Shown: piece by piece, positions 21,120-33,923 of the stretch
Position numbering within the stretch: position 1 is the first letter of the stretch
Layout: every line of letters begins with the position of its first letter
Assembly (NCBI GenBank): GCA_023313575.1
Contig: JAJTTP010000010.1
Coordinates: 1,116,001-1,180,000, forward strand
DNA length: 64,000 nt
DNA from: Eutypella sp. D-1
Lineage: Eukaryota > Ascomycota > Sordariomycetes > Xylariales > Diatrypaceae
Reading direction: 5' to 3'
Position numbers and translations under genes: made by a program
The notes under the pieces: model-generated
The model's database searches: none
Seen by the model: the letters and a program-made list of their open reading frames with translations, nothing else
What the model was told of the DNA's origin: nothing

Positions 21120-24100
21120 ATGAGCGCCCCTTCCGCTTCTTCGGGCGAAACTGGCCAGTTGCGCCAAAGGCCCAAATCAGAAAATACAGGAGGAGTCAAC
21201 CACACAACATCTCATGATGGGAACGAGCCTGACAATCATGCCGCAGAGTCCAAGGCTCGCAAGACTTTTGGTCGCACTCCCGATGGAACGGGTAAGTATG
21301 ATGGGATGGCATAGAATGCCTGGCTTCTGCATGCTATCCAATTCAACGCGCAGCTGTACCGGCTAACATTTTATTCGTGAAGTATTCACTGTGCCGGTCA
21401 CACATGACATGGTATCACAGCTGCTAGATCCGAGACAGCCCAAAAATCTGTCTGATGGCATCGTGCTGGCTATCCTCGCCATCCACATCCTGGCCCTGTA
21501 CTTTCTACCCTGGTCGCTTAAGAAGCCTGTCTTCGCCGCTATCTTCCTCTTCTGGCGCGCGGCCTACAATCTCGGCATTGGTGTGCTCCTTCGATATCAA
21601 TCTAATGAGAATGGACTCGTCGCTTTGGCCAAGAAATGGAAATTGTTCGAGGACCCGCAATCTGGCCAGAACCCGCGTCCATGGCTCTATAGCTTGCTCA
21701 AGCAGGAGCTGGAGGCCAAGATCCCAGAGGACTACCAACTCGAGAAGGCACCGATCGAATACAACACCTGGCTCGTATTTCGTCGCCTTGTGGACCTCAT
21801 TCTCATGTGTGACTTTGTTTCATACTGCCTTTATGCCGTCGCCTGTGCCAGTACCCCTGCCGGGGAGGTCCTCGTCGTCACCTTCGCACGTTGGGTGGCC
21901 GGTCTGTTGCTCGTCGGATTCAACCTCTGGGTCAAGTTGGATGCTCATCGTGTCGTCAAAGATTATGCCTGGTACTGGGGTGACTTCTTTTATTTGATCG
22001 ACCAGGAGCTGACGTTCGACGGCGTCTTCGAAATGGCACCGCACCCCATGTATTCGATCGGCTACGCGGGTTACTATGGAATTTCAATGATCGCCGCTAG
22101 CTATTCCGTTCTCTTCATCTCCATCGTCGCCCATGCAGCTCAGTTCGCCTTCCTCGTTCTGGTGGAAAACCCTCATATCGAGAAGACTTACAACCCTCCC
22201 GCACCACGTAAGCGTGGGGAGTCCCAAGGCGCATCTGACACCCTTCCGCCTGAGGCAGCCGTGGTCAGTGACCCCCTGCTTCCTTCACGGCGAGGTTCTC
22301 CCACACGGATACACGGTATACTGGGCCTTAAGAGCTTTGATCTGTTTCGGAGCACCGACTACACCGTCCTCTTACTCGTCATGTATATATTTGCATTGGC
22401 CATGGTCACACCACAGACGCCCTTGTACCAGTTGCTCTTCGTCATCCATGCTCTGGTCTGGCGTCTCTGGTATTCTGTTGGATTGGGCATCATCCTGACT
22501 GGACAGTCCAACAACAAGATGTGGACCCGTCACTTTTTGAAGTTCGGTGAGACAGCGACAGAAGCCTGGCGTCAATGGAAGGCCATGTACCATACCTCTC
22601 AGGTTCTCTCCCATACTGCGTTCATTGCGGCCTGTTGGAAGATGTACTCTCCTCCTGGCGACTGGACTTATGGCTTTGTGCTACTTCGGCATGTCATCGG
22701 TGCCAGTCTCATTGCACTGCAGACGTGGACGGCTGTGAGCATCTACGACTCTCTTGGGGAGTTTGGCTGGTTCTTTGGTGACTTCTTTTTCGACCAGGGT
22801 GCCAAGCTCACGTATAAGTCGATCTACCGCTTCCTTAACAACCCCGAGAGAATCATCGGAACTGCAGGGCTTTGGGGCGCTGCGCTTATGACCTGGAGCA
22901 AATCGATCTTTTTCTTGACTATGACGGGCCATTTGCTTACCCTCGCCTTCCTCCGTTTCGTCGAGCAACCGCATATGCAGAAAATTTATGGCGAGAGCAT
23001 GCGTGATGAGGCCGGCCTTACCAAGTTCATCAAGCGCTCCCTCCCCCCTCGCATTAGAAAATGGTCGACAAGTGTGAACGGGGTCGTGGACGAGACGACT
23101 AACTTTGTCGAGGAGTTCTTGGACACAGCTCGCCCAAAGCTTGCCGCTGGAGTGTCGACGATTGTACGGGATACTACTGCTCTGTTCAACAAATACCCGG
23201 CTCGACTCACGTTGACGAGACTCTCACCTGACCTAGCAAACTTTGACCCAAAGGATTATTCTTTGACGGTGGAGGGCGAAACTTCAACCCACTCGCCGTT
23301 AGCAGAGAGAACTAGCGGCAAAGAGGGCAGGAGGGCGCGTTTCCCTAACGAGCTTAAGACCATGATCTTGGAATACGGTGCCCCCATCAAGGTCAAGTGG
23401 ACAGCCCCCGCCAACCATGGCAAGAAAGACTGGGTCGGGCTTTACATGGTCGCTGACAACCGCTCGCGTGAGATCACCGAAGTCTCGTCTCTTGGCCGGT
23501 GGATAGCCACGATACCGGGCCAATTCGAGTCGACGACCCCCGACAAAGGAATTCTCCTCTACGATGTGCCCATCCCTAGGTCTAACTCGTCGGAGCCGAA
23601 CCTCGTAAGGGGAGAGATGGTCTTCTCTGGAGATAAGTTGTGGTGGACACGTGGAGTGTTCGAGTTCCGCTACCACCATGACGGCAACCATAACGTGGTG
23701 ACTATTTCGCAGCCTTTCGAGATCCACATCGGTCGGTTTGATGACGTAGAGCTTGAATCTGTCTCCTCGCTGTCGGGAAATAACGACGACCTATATCAGA
23801 AGGCGGTCGAGAGTGCGCTCCTCCCTGTAGTTCAAAATTGCCTGGACCGCGACCCGGACACAGCTCCCAGCACTGCCGAGGAACCGTTTGGAAGCCTCGT
23901 GGAAAGGGATGGCAAGTATGCAAAGCGCTTGGTTTATGCGATCAGGCTTCTGTTTGGCATCGATTTCGCCCCCGCAGTTGTTCCGGCTGATGGAACTGTC
24001 AAGAACCTCGCCTGGAGAATCTGCAACGCCAAGAAAGTCCTTGTACGTGTTCCTGTCCCTGCTAACTTCGACCATGGACATGAGGGTGTGAAACACTGGA

Positions 24101-24200
24101 GAACTAAACTAATTTTCTTGATCAGGCACCCTACAGCATGTCACATTCTAGAGGAACTACGACTCCGGCGGCTGACAGACCCTCTACTCCTCGAACATAA
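21120..24200 (+). CDS. cho2: Phosphatidylethanolamine N-methyltransferase (class I PEMT)
   Basis: Three exons, 21120-21291, 21383-24042 and 24126-24200, encode 968 residues. Intron 1 (91 nt, GTAAGT...GAAG) splits the conserved GRTPDGT|VFTVP segment. Intron 2 (83 nt, GTACGT...ATCAG, CTAAC/CTAAT branch sites) restores the C-terminal ending [18 protein letters not shown] seen in the family; reading through it gives an implausible basic tail. The protein is a multi-pass ER membrane enzyme with two homologous methyltransferase halves, each with a G(D/W)FFF-like motif ([26 protein letters not shown] and [28 protein letters not shown] are the matching regions near 21970-22050 and 22765-22850). A C-terminal soluble region follows. 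It performs the first S-adenosylmethionine-dependent methylation of PE toward phosphatidylcholine. Confidence 0.96.
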
Positions 24201-25346
24201 ACGGCACAGGCCGGCAGACTACTTACCTAACCACATAGGTAGATACCGACCGTTATGCATCGATAACAGCTAATCGAAAGTTGGACTAAGGTCGTGATTT
24301 CGGGCGGTTGGAAACGGATACGACCCAATACTTTCTCATTATATTTTCTCTCTGGATGAGAACGCTTTGGACCGCCTCTCGCGTTTGGTCAGCCACGATT
24401 TCTATAGCATGTTGCGTTACCCAAGTTGGCCCCATCAACTTATGGGCACGGATCCGACCAGGTCTCATCTGATATTGCATGGGAAGTGCCCCCGACCCTG
24501 ACTTGCATAATAACTTTACAGCCGGGTGCCTACGAACGCGAATCACGAGATGTTGTCCACAAGACCTCCACAAAGCATAACAGGTAAGCACAAAACTGGA
24601 TTGAGTGACCAGGTATATACACATACATACAACAGACACTCTGGAGAAAAAGTCAATGTACATTCAGAGCCAATAGCAAACAAATATATATATATATATA
24701 TATGTTCATTCCATGTGCGTTTGTGCCTGTGCCTGCGTGTTATATAAGTCTGTGATCAGTCATTTTGTAGGTACAAGTTAGGTAGGCACTTAACTGACTG
24801 ACTGGGCATTTACAATGTGATGCTAGCTACCTTTTAGAGTGTTGCGCTACAGTTAACTTTGACCCCTCTATGTACCTACATGTATGTATGTAAGGTTATT
24901 ATCGGCCTATCTTCCTGCTTAGATTCGTTAAATACATAACACTACTGGTAGGGGCGACCCTAGCCAGTGGTATTAAGACGGTCCTACCAGGCTCATACTG
25001 TGACTGTAGAACTTAGATTCTACAACATCATTACCACCATCAATACCATCTTCTTGGAATCACTACCATAACTAATATAGGTACTTACCTACCTAGGTAC
25101 CTAAGTACTAGCATGTAGTACTAGGCTAGATAGAGCCCGTTACGATTTCATATAGTGGGGCTGGGTAGAGAGCTCCAGAGGAGCATTAGATAGAACCAAG
25201 ATAAGAAAAAAAAGTCATTGGCGGGCAGTCGAGCTATTGTAGCATCTTAGTATTTCTCTTACATACTTCAACTCGAAAACTTTCGTGGTCTTCCCTAACT
25301 AAACCCACATAATCGCCCGCCCAAATAGCCTCTCTTTCCCTTCAAA
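24201..25346. other. Spacer between CHO2 and TRM4
   Basis: This contains the CHO2 3' flank, a TA dinucleotide run near 24684-24703, GTATGTATG repeats near 24880, and an elaborate ACTTACCTACCTAGGTACCTAAGT near-palindrome at about 25083-25106. The TRM4 promoter occupies the right end. No ORF is supported. Confidence 0.55.
24684..24703. repeat. TA dinucleotide microsatellite
   Basis: About ten TA units in the spacer between CHO2 and TRM4. Confidence 0.8.
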
Positions 25347-28227
25347 ATGGGCCGCGGAAAGAACAGATCTAGAGTATGTTGCGTGTTGCATAATTGGTAA
25401 TAATCTTTCTTGAGTATAAACGCGCCTATCTGACTATTTTCTTCGCAAATAGGGCGGTCGCAGAGGCGGCAATCGCGGCGGATCCCGCGATGGTGGTGGT
25501 GGTGGTGGCGGCGGCCATCTGCCTTATCGATCATTTTCCGAGATGGTCAAGGAGAACGAGAAGCTCGAGAGATACTACAATACCATCTTGCCGCTTAGCG
25601 ATGAGGAGCGCGAGGAGTTCTGGACCGCACTGAAGCGGGACTTGCCCAACTCCTTCCGGTTCTGTGGCTCCCGAGGTCACGCGCTCGCCGTGAGACGGCT
25701 GCTAGAGACGCGGTACGCCCCCGAGATTGTTAAGATCGAGCGGTGGGATGGCCAACCCGTGCAGGCGCCTCAACCCGTGCCCTGGTACCCCGACCAGCTC
25801 GCCTACTCTATGACCACCCCGAAACATATCATCCGCAAGTTTCCCCCTTTCGCCGCCTTCCAGAAGTTCCTCGTCTCCGAGACTAGCGTCGGCAACATCA
25901 GCAGACAGGAGGTCGTCAGCATGATCCCACCCTTGCTTCTCGACGTCGAGCCCGGCATGAAGGTCCTTGACCTCTGCGCCGCCCCGGGGAGCAAGGCCGC
26001 ACAATTATTGGAGATGATCCATGTTGGCGAGGAGGCCAGGAGGCGGAAATTTATGCGCTCCCTCGGCGAGACCGAACAGAGCCAGGGTGCTGCTGCTGCT
26101 GCTGCTGACGACGACGACGACGTTGACCTTTCGATTGATGCTGGTGATGACGGACGCGCGACGGGCCTCCTGATCGCCAACGACGCCGACTATAAGAGGA
26201 GTCACATGTTAACCCACCAGCTCAAACGATTCTCTTCCCCGAACTTCCTCGTCACCAACCACGATGCTACCCTTTACCCCGCCCTCAGACTTCCCCGCGA
26301 CTCTAAAGATCCGGAGAAGGGACAGTATCTGAAGTTCGATAGAATACTAGCGGATGTGCCGTGTACCGGTGACGGCACCTTGAGGAAGAATCTGAACCTG
26401 TGGAAGGACTGGCAGCCGGGTAGTGCCCTGGGTCTTTACATCACCCAGGTTCGCATTCTAGTCCGGGCCCTCCAGATGCTTAAACCTGGAGGGAGGGTCG
26501 TGTACTCGACCTGCAGCATGAACCCCGTTGAGAACGAGGCCGTCATCGTATCGGCAATCGAGAGGTGTGGTGGTCCGAGTAAGATCGACATCATCGACTG
26601 TAGCGACCGGTTACCGGAGCTGAAGCGCGCCCCGGGCATGCACCAGTGGCGGATCATGGACAAGTCGGGTCGCATATGGAACAGCTGGGAGGAGGTGCAG
26701 CAGCATGTCTTGACAGCTGGCGAAGGCGTGGTCCCTAGCAAGCTCACAGAGGGCATGTTCCCCCGACCCGATACCAACGAATGCTCCAGCCTGCCGCTCG
26801 ACCGCTGCCTGCGGGTCTACGCCCACCAGCAAGACACCGGCGGTTTCTTCATTACCGTCCTGGAGAAGAAGGCTGAGTTCAAGGCCAAGCCGGAACAACC
26901 CCCCAAGTCCGAGACCGCCAACGGCAGCAAGGCCGATTCGGCGGAGGCTGAGAAGCTAGAGGCGGTCAAGCAAATCCATGAAAAGGTGGAAGAGGAAACT
27001 AAGGCCGCGCTTGGACAGCCGACCGATGAGATACCCACTGTGGGATCGAAGAGGACATTAGATGAGAACGAGGCGGAGCCCGCGCCAGAGGTCAAGAAAA
27101 TGAAGGTAGAGGCTATCCTTGAATCTGCGCCGCCAGCTCCTGAGACGGAGATTGAGTCGGCCGCGAAGGAGGAGCCAGCTGTGAAGGAGGAACCGACCGT
27201 GAAGGAGGAGCCGGCCGCGGAGGAGACCAAGGCTGAGACCAAGGAAACTCCTAAGGACGGCGCTACCCCTAATGTCGCCGCCCAGCCTGCTCGCAAGGTC
27301 AGACAACCCGACGGTTCGCACGAGGAACCCTTCAAGTACATTTCCCCAGAGCATGAGATTATCCAGCATATACAGGCGTTCTACAAGGTGTCACCACGCT
27401 TCCCGTCAGACCGGTATATGGTGCGAAATGCGGCGGGCGAGCCAGCCAAGGCAATCTACTACACGAGCGCGCTGCTGCGGGATATCTTGACGGAGAATGA
27501 GGGCCGCGGGGTCAAGTTCGTACATGCAGGCGTCAAAATGTTTATGAAACAGGACGCGCCTTCGGCCGAGGTGTGCCGGTGGCGGATCCAGTCCGAGGGT
27601 ATGCCAATCATCTCGGGGTACGTGGGACCCGAGCGCGTGGTGCGGCTCACGAACCGCGAGACGTTCCACAAGCTGCTGCGCGAGATGTTCCCCAAGTTCG
27701 TGGGCGACGGGTGGAAGGAGCTCGGCGAGATCGGCGAGCGTGCCCGCGACATCGGCATGGGCTGCTGTATCCTCAGCGTCGAGCCCGAGGCCGGCGACGC
27801 CGACTTCTCCGAGCGCATGGTCCTGCCCCTCTGGAAGAGCTTCCACTCCCTCAACCTCATGCTGCCCAAGGAGGACCGCGCCGCCACCCTTCTCCGCATC
27901 TTCAACGACACTAACCCCGTCATCAACAAGTCACTTAAGGAGTCCGCGGCCGCGCAGCAGAAGGAGAAAGAACCCGAAACTGCAGAGGGAGACGCGGGTG
28001 GTGATGACGGGGAGGCTGCTGTTCCCGAGAAGGAGGAAGGCGGCAAGGACGAGGTCATGGCCGATCCGGCCGTCGACGAGGCTGCTGATGTTGACGCTCC
28101 TGCCACCGACGCTGCCGCTACCGACGCTGCAGATGCTGGCGAGACGACGACCGCAAACGGCGCCGCGGATAACGGCGAGAATCCCGCGGCGGACGCCGTC
28201 GAAGGGCAACCGCTAGTAAATACCTAG
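25347..28227 (+). CDS. trm4: tRNA (cytosine-5-)-methyltransferase, NCL1/TRM4 (NSUN2) type
   Basis: Two exons, 25347-25373 and 25453-28227, encode 933 residues. The tiny first exon encodes MGRGKNRSR, followed by a 79-nt intron (GTATGT...AATAG) and an RGG-like basic/Gly stretch (GGRRGGNRGG) before the NOL1/NOP2/sun fold. SAM-binding motif I is VLDLCAAPGSK (about 180-190). Motif IV is DVPCTGDG with Cys313, which assists product release. Motif VI is YSTCSMNP with Cys363, the expected nucleophile. A poly-Ala/poly-Asp insertion (about 222-235, GCT and GAC repeats at 26089-26121) interrupts the domain after motif I. A PUA-like C-terminal region and a long acidic, low-complexity tail follow. The enzyme makes m5C at several positions in nuclear tRNAs and protects them from cleavage. 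Confidence 0.95.
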
Positions 28228-31200
28228 GAGCATCTACTGCTAATACCACCTATTTGGCGGGAAACCACAGTGATATCTACCTCGGATAGCGACGTTTGAA
28301 CAGGTGGTTTGCTCCCGGGGAATGCTGCACGGGCATATGATCTATGACCCTGGCAAGGGCGGTGGTACCAGCTTTGGAATGGTCAAACACACCGCATGTT
28401 TTACATGTGCATATACACATCTTCTGGTCAAGCATGCATGGCACGATGTGATGGGTGTCCAGGTTTTCGTATCTACGAAAAAAAAAGTCTCGGAGGGTGG
28501 AAACGGCGTTTTTGCACCATGATCTTGTATTTTGCTCTAGCTTTGCAGTTTTTGATGATGGTAAATGGAATATGAACGCCAATGGGCAAGTTGAAAAGTT
28601 AAGGCAAGGGGCAGCGTCCTTATCTCTGTGTCTGCACCACTGCGGCTGTGGCTGTGACTACGGCTGTACGGAGGGGTTCCATTGACTACTTACTAAGGCC
28701 AAGATACGGCACTGCTATATAGCTACGTAGGTTGGCTCGAGGTGCATCTACAGAATTCAAGCAGTAAAAGAAAGAGATATATGCGCCGTCTTCTGTAGAT
28801 CTCGGGGGATGTTGAGCATGGTGTCGTGAACGTGGTAGTCTTGTGATACGCCCAGTAAAGCGGCACTTCAACTCCTGAAAAACAAAGACTAAAAGGGGAC
28901 ACTCGTACAAAAAAGTAAGAATATCTGAACCACTTCGCCCCAACCTACTCCCATGAGCTCGGGCCTATCAACTACCTATGTAACGTATATAAATAAGTAG
29001 GTAGCCCCAGTGAGCAAGTCCTGCCGGCTACGATGATGGGAACTTACACCGCTGCTCTTCTGCGCTACCCAACTGACTGACGAGCTTGTGTCTCGGGCCG
29101 GGGGCTTCGGGAAGCCGCGTGTGTCAAGTTTCCCGGTCCGGATGTAAGTGGGCAAGTACGGGAAGGAAAGTACGGGATGGGTGCCCGCTTATTTGCCTTG
29201 GCGAAGGCCGGTTATACGTTGTGTTAGGTGGGTATGGGCAAAGTTTATGTATACATATATATATATATATATAGAGACAGAGACAGAGAGAGACAGAGAG
29301 AGCGAGACAGAGAACTAGACAGCATACGCATACATCGCCATTCTTATTCCCGGTGGCTCTTACCTACGTAGAGGTAGGCTCCCTCTCAATTCCACGCTGG
29401 CTCATCTACGTGCTTTGTTATATATTCAGGTCAGTAAGGGAGCTGTAAGGCTTTCAGTCCGCCTTCCAATATAGCCTGACCGTAACCCTAACCTTAATAC
29501 CCCATTCCAGATAGTGCTTCTAGATCGAGTCTTCTTACTCTTTGAATTTGCCTTTCTTTCTCTTCCGCCTAGATACTTTGTTCGTTTTGTAATATGCTAA
29601 TGACACATTCATCTGTTTGGGCTGTTGCTATGCTTGGGTATCTATCGTTACTTTCTACCAGACCAGAACCTAAACAGCATAACGCTTCGAGAAAAGGAAA
29701 AGGGGGGATTTATCAAGCTCAGTGGTACGCAGCCTCCCCCTTAACCCAATTTCTTTTATTCGCCCGCACCCTTACCTGGTACAACCCATGAACTAACCAG
29801 CCTTTCCCTCTGATGATAAACGTACTCGGTGTCAACGTAGCGGAGATAAATCACGAAAGGAGATCTGTCTCATCAATTCATACTTACTGCCCCACCGGGC
29901 CACCGCACATCATACAGGAGCATACCATCTTGTGAGATATGCAATATGTAAGTCAGCTCAACTATGAAGGAAGGTGGACAGGCGGGTAGGTAAGTAGTCA
30001 TTATAGAAGGCGAGTTGAGCGTACCCCTGGCAATTCACCACTAGCAGCCCTCCCCCTCCCCCCCTCCGGCACCCCAAGTCCAGAGTCTGGTCATAAATGT
30101 CTAGACGACGGCCGCCGCATATCACACGATGATGCGCGAGACTACGCATCTAGTCTGCGCTTTACCAAGTCAGCCAGCCAGCCACCTCAGAGCCCAGTAT
30201 GTGTATTTGTATGTATACCATTTTCACATACATATCCGATGTGATATGTAATCCAACCCTGCGTGGTGATGGGCTATATACCCATTGGACGCTCCCTTGC
30301 CCCCCTCCCTCCTCCCCCCCAAAGCACATGGGCAACACATACATGAAATCTCTTATTGTGATTGTAAATAGATCCGAGGACCCGTCTCGCAACACCGTCT
30401 CTCCGCTTCACACGTATCCGTTTTTAAGCTTAAAGAACCCCCCCCCTCCTGAACCGCACGGGTCATCCCTCTGCTTATCAGTGTGGGGAGGAGGGCCGGG
30501 CAATTCGGGAGCGGAGCGGTTAAGTGGGCCACCGCCGCCGTGGCGGATAGGGGGGTTAGGGAGGGGAGTGCATATGCATGTACGTGTGTGCATTCATGCG
30601 TGGGTGCACGTGCGCGTATAGGCGTGCCTATAGATATATGTGCGTGTGTGTTTATAGGTGACGGCCCACTGGGCTTGGTTGAGGGAAGTGGGATCTTGGG
30701 CTCGGGTTTGGGGGGCTTGGGCGCCGAAGGAGGAAGGGAGAGGAAGGGGGGGGGGGGGAGAAGAGCGACAACGCAGATAAGTACGTCGTAGATCTGAGAC
30801 CCGCGTCGGGTTTTGATCGATCCAGTATTATATCTACCCGACGAGCAGGCCGGAACCGCCGCACGGTGCGAAGGCGTCACCCAAAAAGAAATATTGATTG
30901 GACGGGTGGGCTCGATATCTTATATATATCCGACTCATTGAGTGATTATAGAGCTGGAGGGGGAGAGAGGTGGAAGTGGAAGCTGATAAATGGAGATATG
31001 ACAACATGGCCGTGGTATGTATGATATGCTATGCCATGCCATGTTGTCTTTTAACTATGTGGAGTCGCCGCATGGAGCGCAGAACATCCCATCGGGTCTA
31101 ATGTACGCGGCCGCCCGCGGGCTGGCGACGGGCGACGTATTCTGATCCCATTAGCTGGGCCTCTGACACCCTATATATACAATGTGTATGCCCGTGTATT

Positions 31201-32432
31201 TTTAGCCGGCAGAATGGAAGACGCGCATGCGCCCATGTATTAATGGCTTGCTTATGAGAAAGCATGCACGTCTCGACTAGAACTCACGTACGTTAGATAG
31301 CCAGAATAAGAGGTTTTCATGTAGATTATGCCAGTTTAGGTACATAGGTTTTCCTTGAAGCGTCGAGAAGAGAGATGTGTCCCATCCACTATTCCGCTCT
31401 TCTGGCCAGTCGGCCAGTCCCGTATCCCATTCCGGGCCCTCTTCCCATCTCTATCCACCCGTCCCGTTCCCGTCCGCCTAGGCAGTACCGGAACATACGC
31501 GCATCCGGCAAAGCACATATAACCGTGCTGTGCCTGGGCTCGGGCTTCCTTTTTGGGGGGGACTACTAGTTGTAGCTTATGTTTTGGGTGAATAGAAAGA
31601 GAAGGGAGGAGTGGGGGGTGGGGGTGAAGGGGTCCGGACCGCCCCGAAGAAATGGCATATATATACAAGTAGCGGAATATATTCCATAACACTTCCCTCA
31701 TTTGGGTCCATTGATCCCTTGGCTTCCCCTAAAACAACCTTCCATGCAGGCCTATTCCTTCGCGCCCCGTACTCCGGTAAAATGATGATGATAATGATAA
31801 CGATGAAAGAAATCGGAGGAGCTGAACCCTAGATACATCTTGTTTCTATCCCGGATTTCTCATCCGTTCAGGAAGGGGACATATACGAGTAGAACCGGTC
31901 CGCAGAGTCTGGGCTATACTTCCAAGCCCTGACACTGCGTCCGTCTACCTGTCTATCCGTCCGTCGCTCGGTTAGGAATTGATGTGGGACAAAGAAAATA
32001 AAGTGGTGAGTGCCGTCGTTGGTGGAGGCGTCGACATAAACAGACATGAATCTCGCGTCGCTATGTAATGAAAAATGGAAATCCTCTTAAGCTGTCCCAA
32101 TGTCGTGCATTCAAGTTCGTCAACTCATTCAGTAAATAACTTCTGCCTCATGAAACGGAGCAGAAAAGTGGCGTGGCCCCACTGAAGTGAGGGACGGAAA
32201 AACTGAGAGAAACGCCTGGAGGTAAAATAATCCTTCCAGTCCTTTTTCCGTGAAACTTTTCGTGGCCGTAGGCTATGCTATGGCCTAGCTGCCAATATGA
32301 TATGTGATGAAAAGTGTAGCCGCAGGCTTGGCTTCTGTGAGATGCAGCGCGGCCGAGAATAATAAAGTATCGTCGGGGTCGATTTAGCGTTTGATAAAAA
32401 TAATGCAGTTGATTGCCCACCGCTTCGTTTCA
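28228..32432. other. 4.2-kb spacer without recognised genes
   Basis: The tract contains microsatellites (AT then GA/ACAGAG at 29253-29312; a G run near 30747-30758; pyrimidine-rich blocks near 30300 and 30440) and scattered ACCTAGGT-like motifs. Open frames such as one of 175 codons on the minus strand near 30353-30880 consist of proline/serine runs that arise from low-complexity DNA. I see nothing coding here. Confidence 0.55.
29253..29312. repeat. Compound AT and GA/ACAGAG microsatellite
   Basis: An AT dinucleotide run passes directly into degenerate AGACAG/AGAG repeats. Confidence 0.8.
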
Positions 32433-33237
32433 CTATTGGTAACCATAAAAGCTGCCGGGCGGGGCCGTTGGGGCACGGAAGCCGGGGTTTCTTCGACCGT
32501 TAGGGCCGACCATCGGATTGCTGCCCATAACAGGTGCGGGGGTCCTTTCCCTCCGTTCAATGCCCGGTGGCGGTGGTGTTCTGCTCGGGAGATAGCGGTC
32601 TCGTTCCCTTTCGTGGGAGCTATCGTTTGCTATTGACGTCCTCCGCTGAGCCTTCCGCGAACCGTTCAAGGCGCTTAAGGGCGGGTCCTTGACCGACGGG
32701 TCGTCGTCGGCCGGCAGCGTCAATTCGACTAGGTTATAAAAATACTCTAGTACTTCGGGGTATCTCTGGACGCTCGCCTGCCAGTCTTCGTCGATCCCGC
32801 GTTTCAGATTGGCCTGCGCTTGTTGGATTTCATTTGGATGCGGCGGCGCATGATAATAGTGATAGGCATGCGCCGTTAACCGCTCTAGATGTTGCGAATG
32901 CTGAGCTTTCCGACGCTCCGTAAGCAGCCGGAAATACTCGAGGATATAATCTTGAGCATGTCCCCGAACCCATGTGCTGGTAAAGTGTTAACGAGGCGAT
33001 TCTACGAGATGTATTCTACATTGGGTACCCCTCGGATATCATGCAATTAAGACCTACTTACCGTATATCGTTGTATATTGACTGCATCATACGGGTCTCG
33101 GCCTGCCGGACTGCAACTTCTAGGCCCTTGGCCTCGCAGTCGCAGGCCATGTTAGCGGGAGCATGGCAGATGGCACAGTCCGGATCCATCCTGATGAGGG
33201 ACTTCTTGGTGTTGTGTTTGTGTTCCCTGTTATACAT
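32433..33237 (-). CDS. Conserved-looking Cys-motif protein of unknown function, two exons
   Basis: Exons 33237-33062 and 32976-32433, joined across an 85-nt intron (GTAAGT donor, TACCAG acceptor), give 239 residues; an Arg codon is split CG|C. The start of the product has a compact Cys motif (Cys21-x2-Cys24, Cys32-x-Cys34, in DPDCAICHAP and ACDCEAKG) that may bind zinc. A helical region follows (HAQDYILEYFRLLTERRK), then RGIDEDWQASVQRYPEVLEYF, an acidic stretch and a Pro/Arg-rich disordered tail ending GSFYGYQ. The amphipathic patterning and clean splice make this a real gene, and I believe similar proteins occur widely in Pezizomycotina, without known function. The start is uncertain. An ATG at 33379 (MDPSGSSAEPNL) could splice in frame from 33345 to 33226, giving 247 residues. 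Confidence 0.82.
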
Positions 33238-33880
33238 TTTAGCGGCGTGGCGCCGGCGGCGGTGGAAGGTGACACCGGAGTATGAGGATCATGTATAGAG
33301 ATAATCAGATAGACATATGGAGGCGGTGTTGAGTTATGTTGTACAGGTTCGGCTCCGCAGATGACCCGGAAGGGTCCATAACGAGAAGAAAGAAGGGAGA
33401 AGATGGCCGGGGGGGAGTGTGTATGAGGGAGAGGGGGAGAGGGAGATAGAGAGACTGACCTGTATTATGAGGAGCAGCAGCTAGGCGTAGTGCAGTGACA
33501 ACGCAATCAGATGGCAGCAGACTCGACTTGGGAGCAGATGCAGGAAGACAACGTGGGAGGACAGAGGGAATTGGACGAGATGTAAAGCAGTCAATGGCTA
33601 GCACATTGGCCTCATGCAGCAGATAAAGCTGACCGCCCTCTTGAGAGACGCGAACGTGTCTGGGGGCAACAAATGAGGAAGTGGGTGGTTGTTAGGCCGG
33701 TGGACCGATGTGGCCGGTGTCATGTAGTACAGACAGTACGAAAAAAAGGTAGCTAGAAGGGACAGGGACAAGGACAGGCAGACTTGTGTTTCCGTGCGTC
33801 CTTGTATGGGAGAGTGTGGGGGAAACGCGGAGAGAGAGAGAGAGAAGGCAAAACGGCCGAGATGGCGTGAGTGGAAGGAA

Positions 33881-33884
33881 TGTA

Positions 33885-33919
<35 letters not shown>

Positions 33920-33923
33920 ATGT
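33881..33923. repeat. TG/GT microsatellite
   Basis: A long TG run with TGTATG variants at both ends. Confidence 0.85.

Noticed and set aside
24126..24273. Unspliced CHO2 C terminus ending at 24273
   Set aside because: It destroys the conserved APYSMS ending; good donor, branch and acceptor sites define an intron at 24043-24125.
30353..30880. 175-codon minus-strand ORF
   Set aside because: Proline and serine runs from homopurine/homopyrimidine DNA; no domain, no coding-like third-position pattern.
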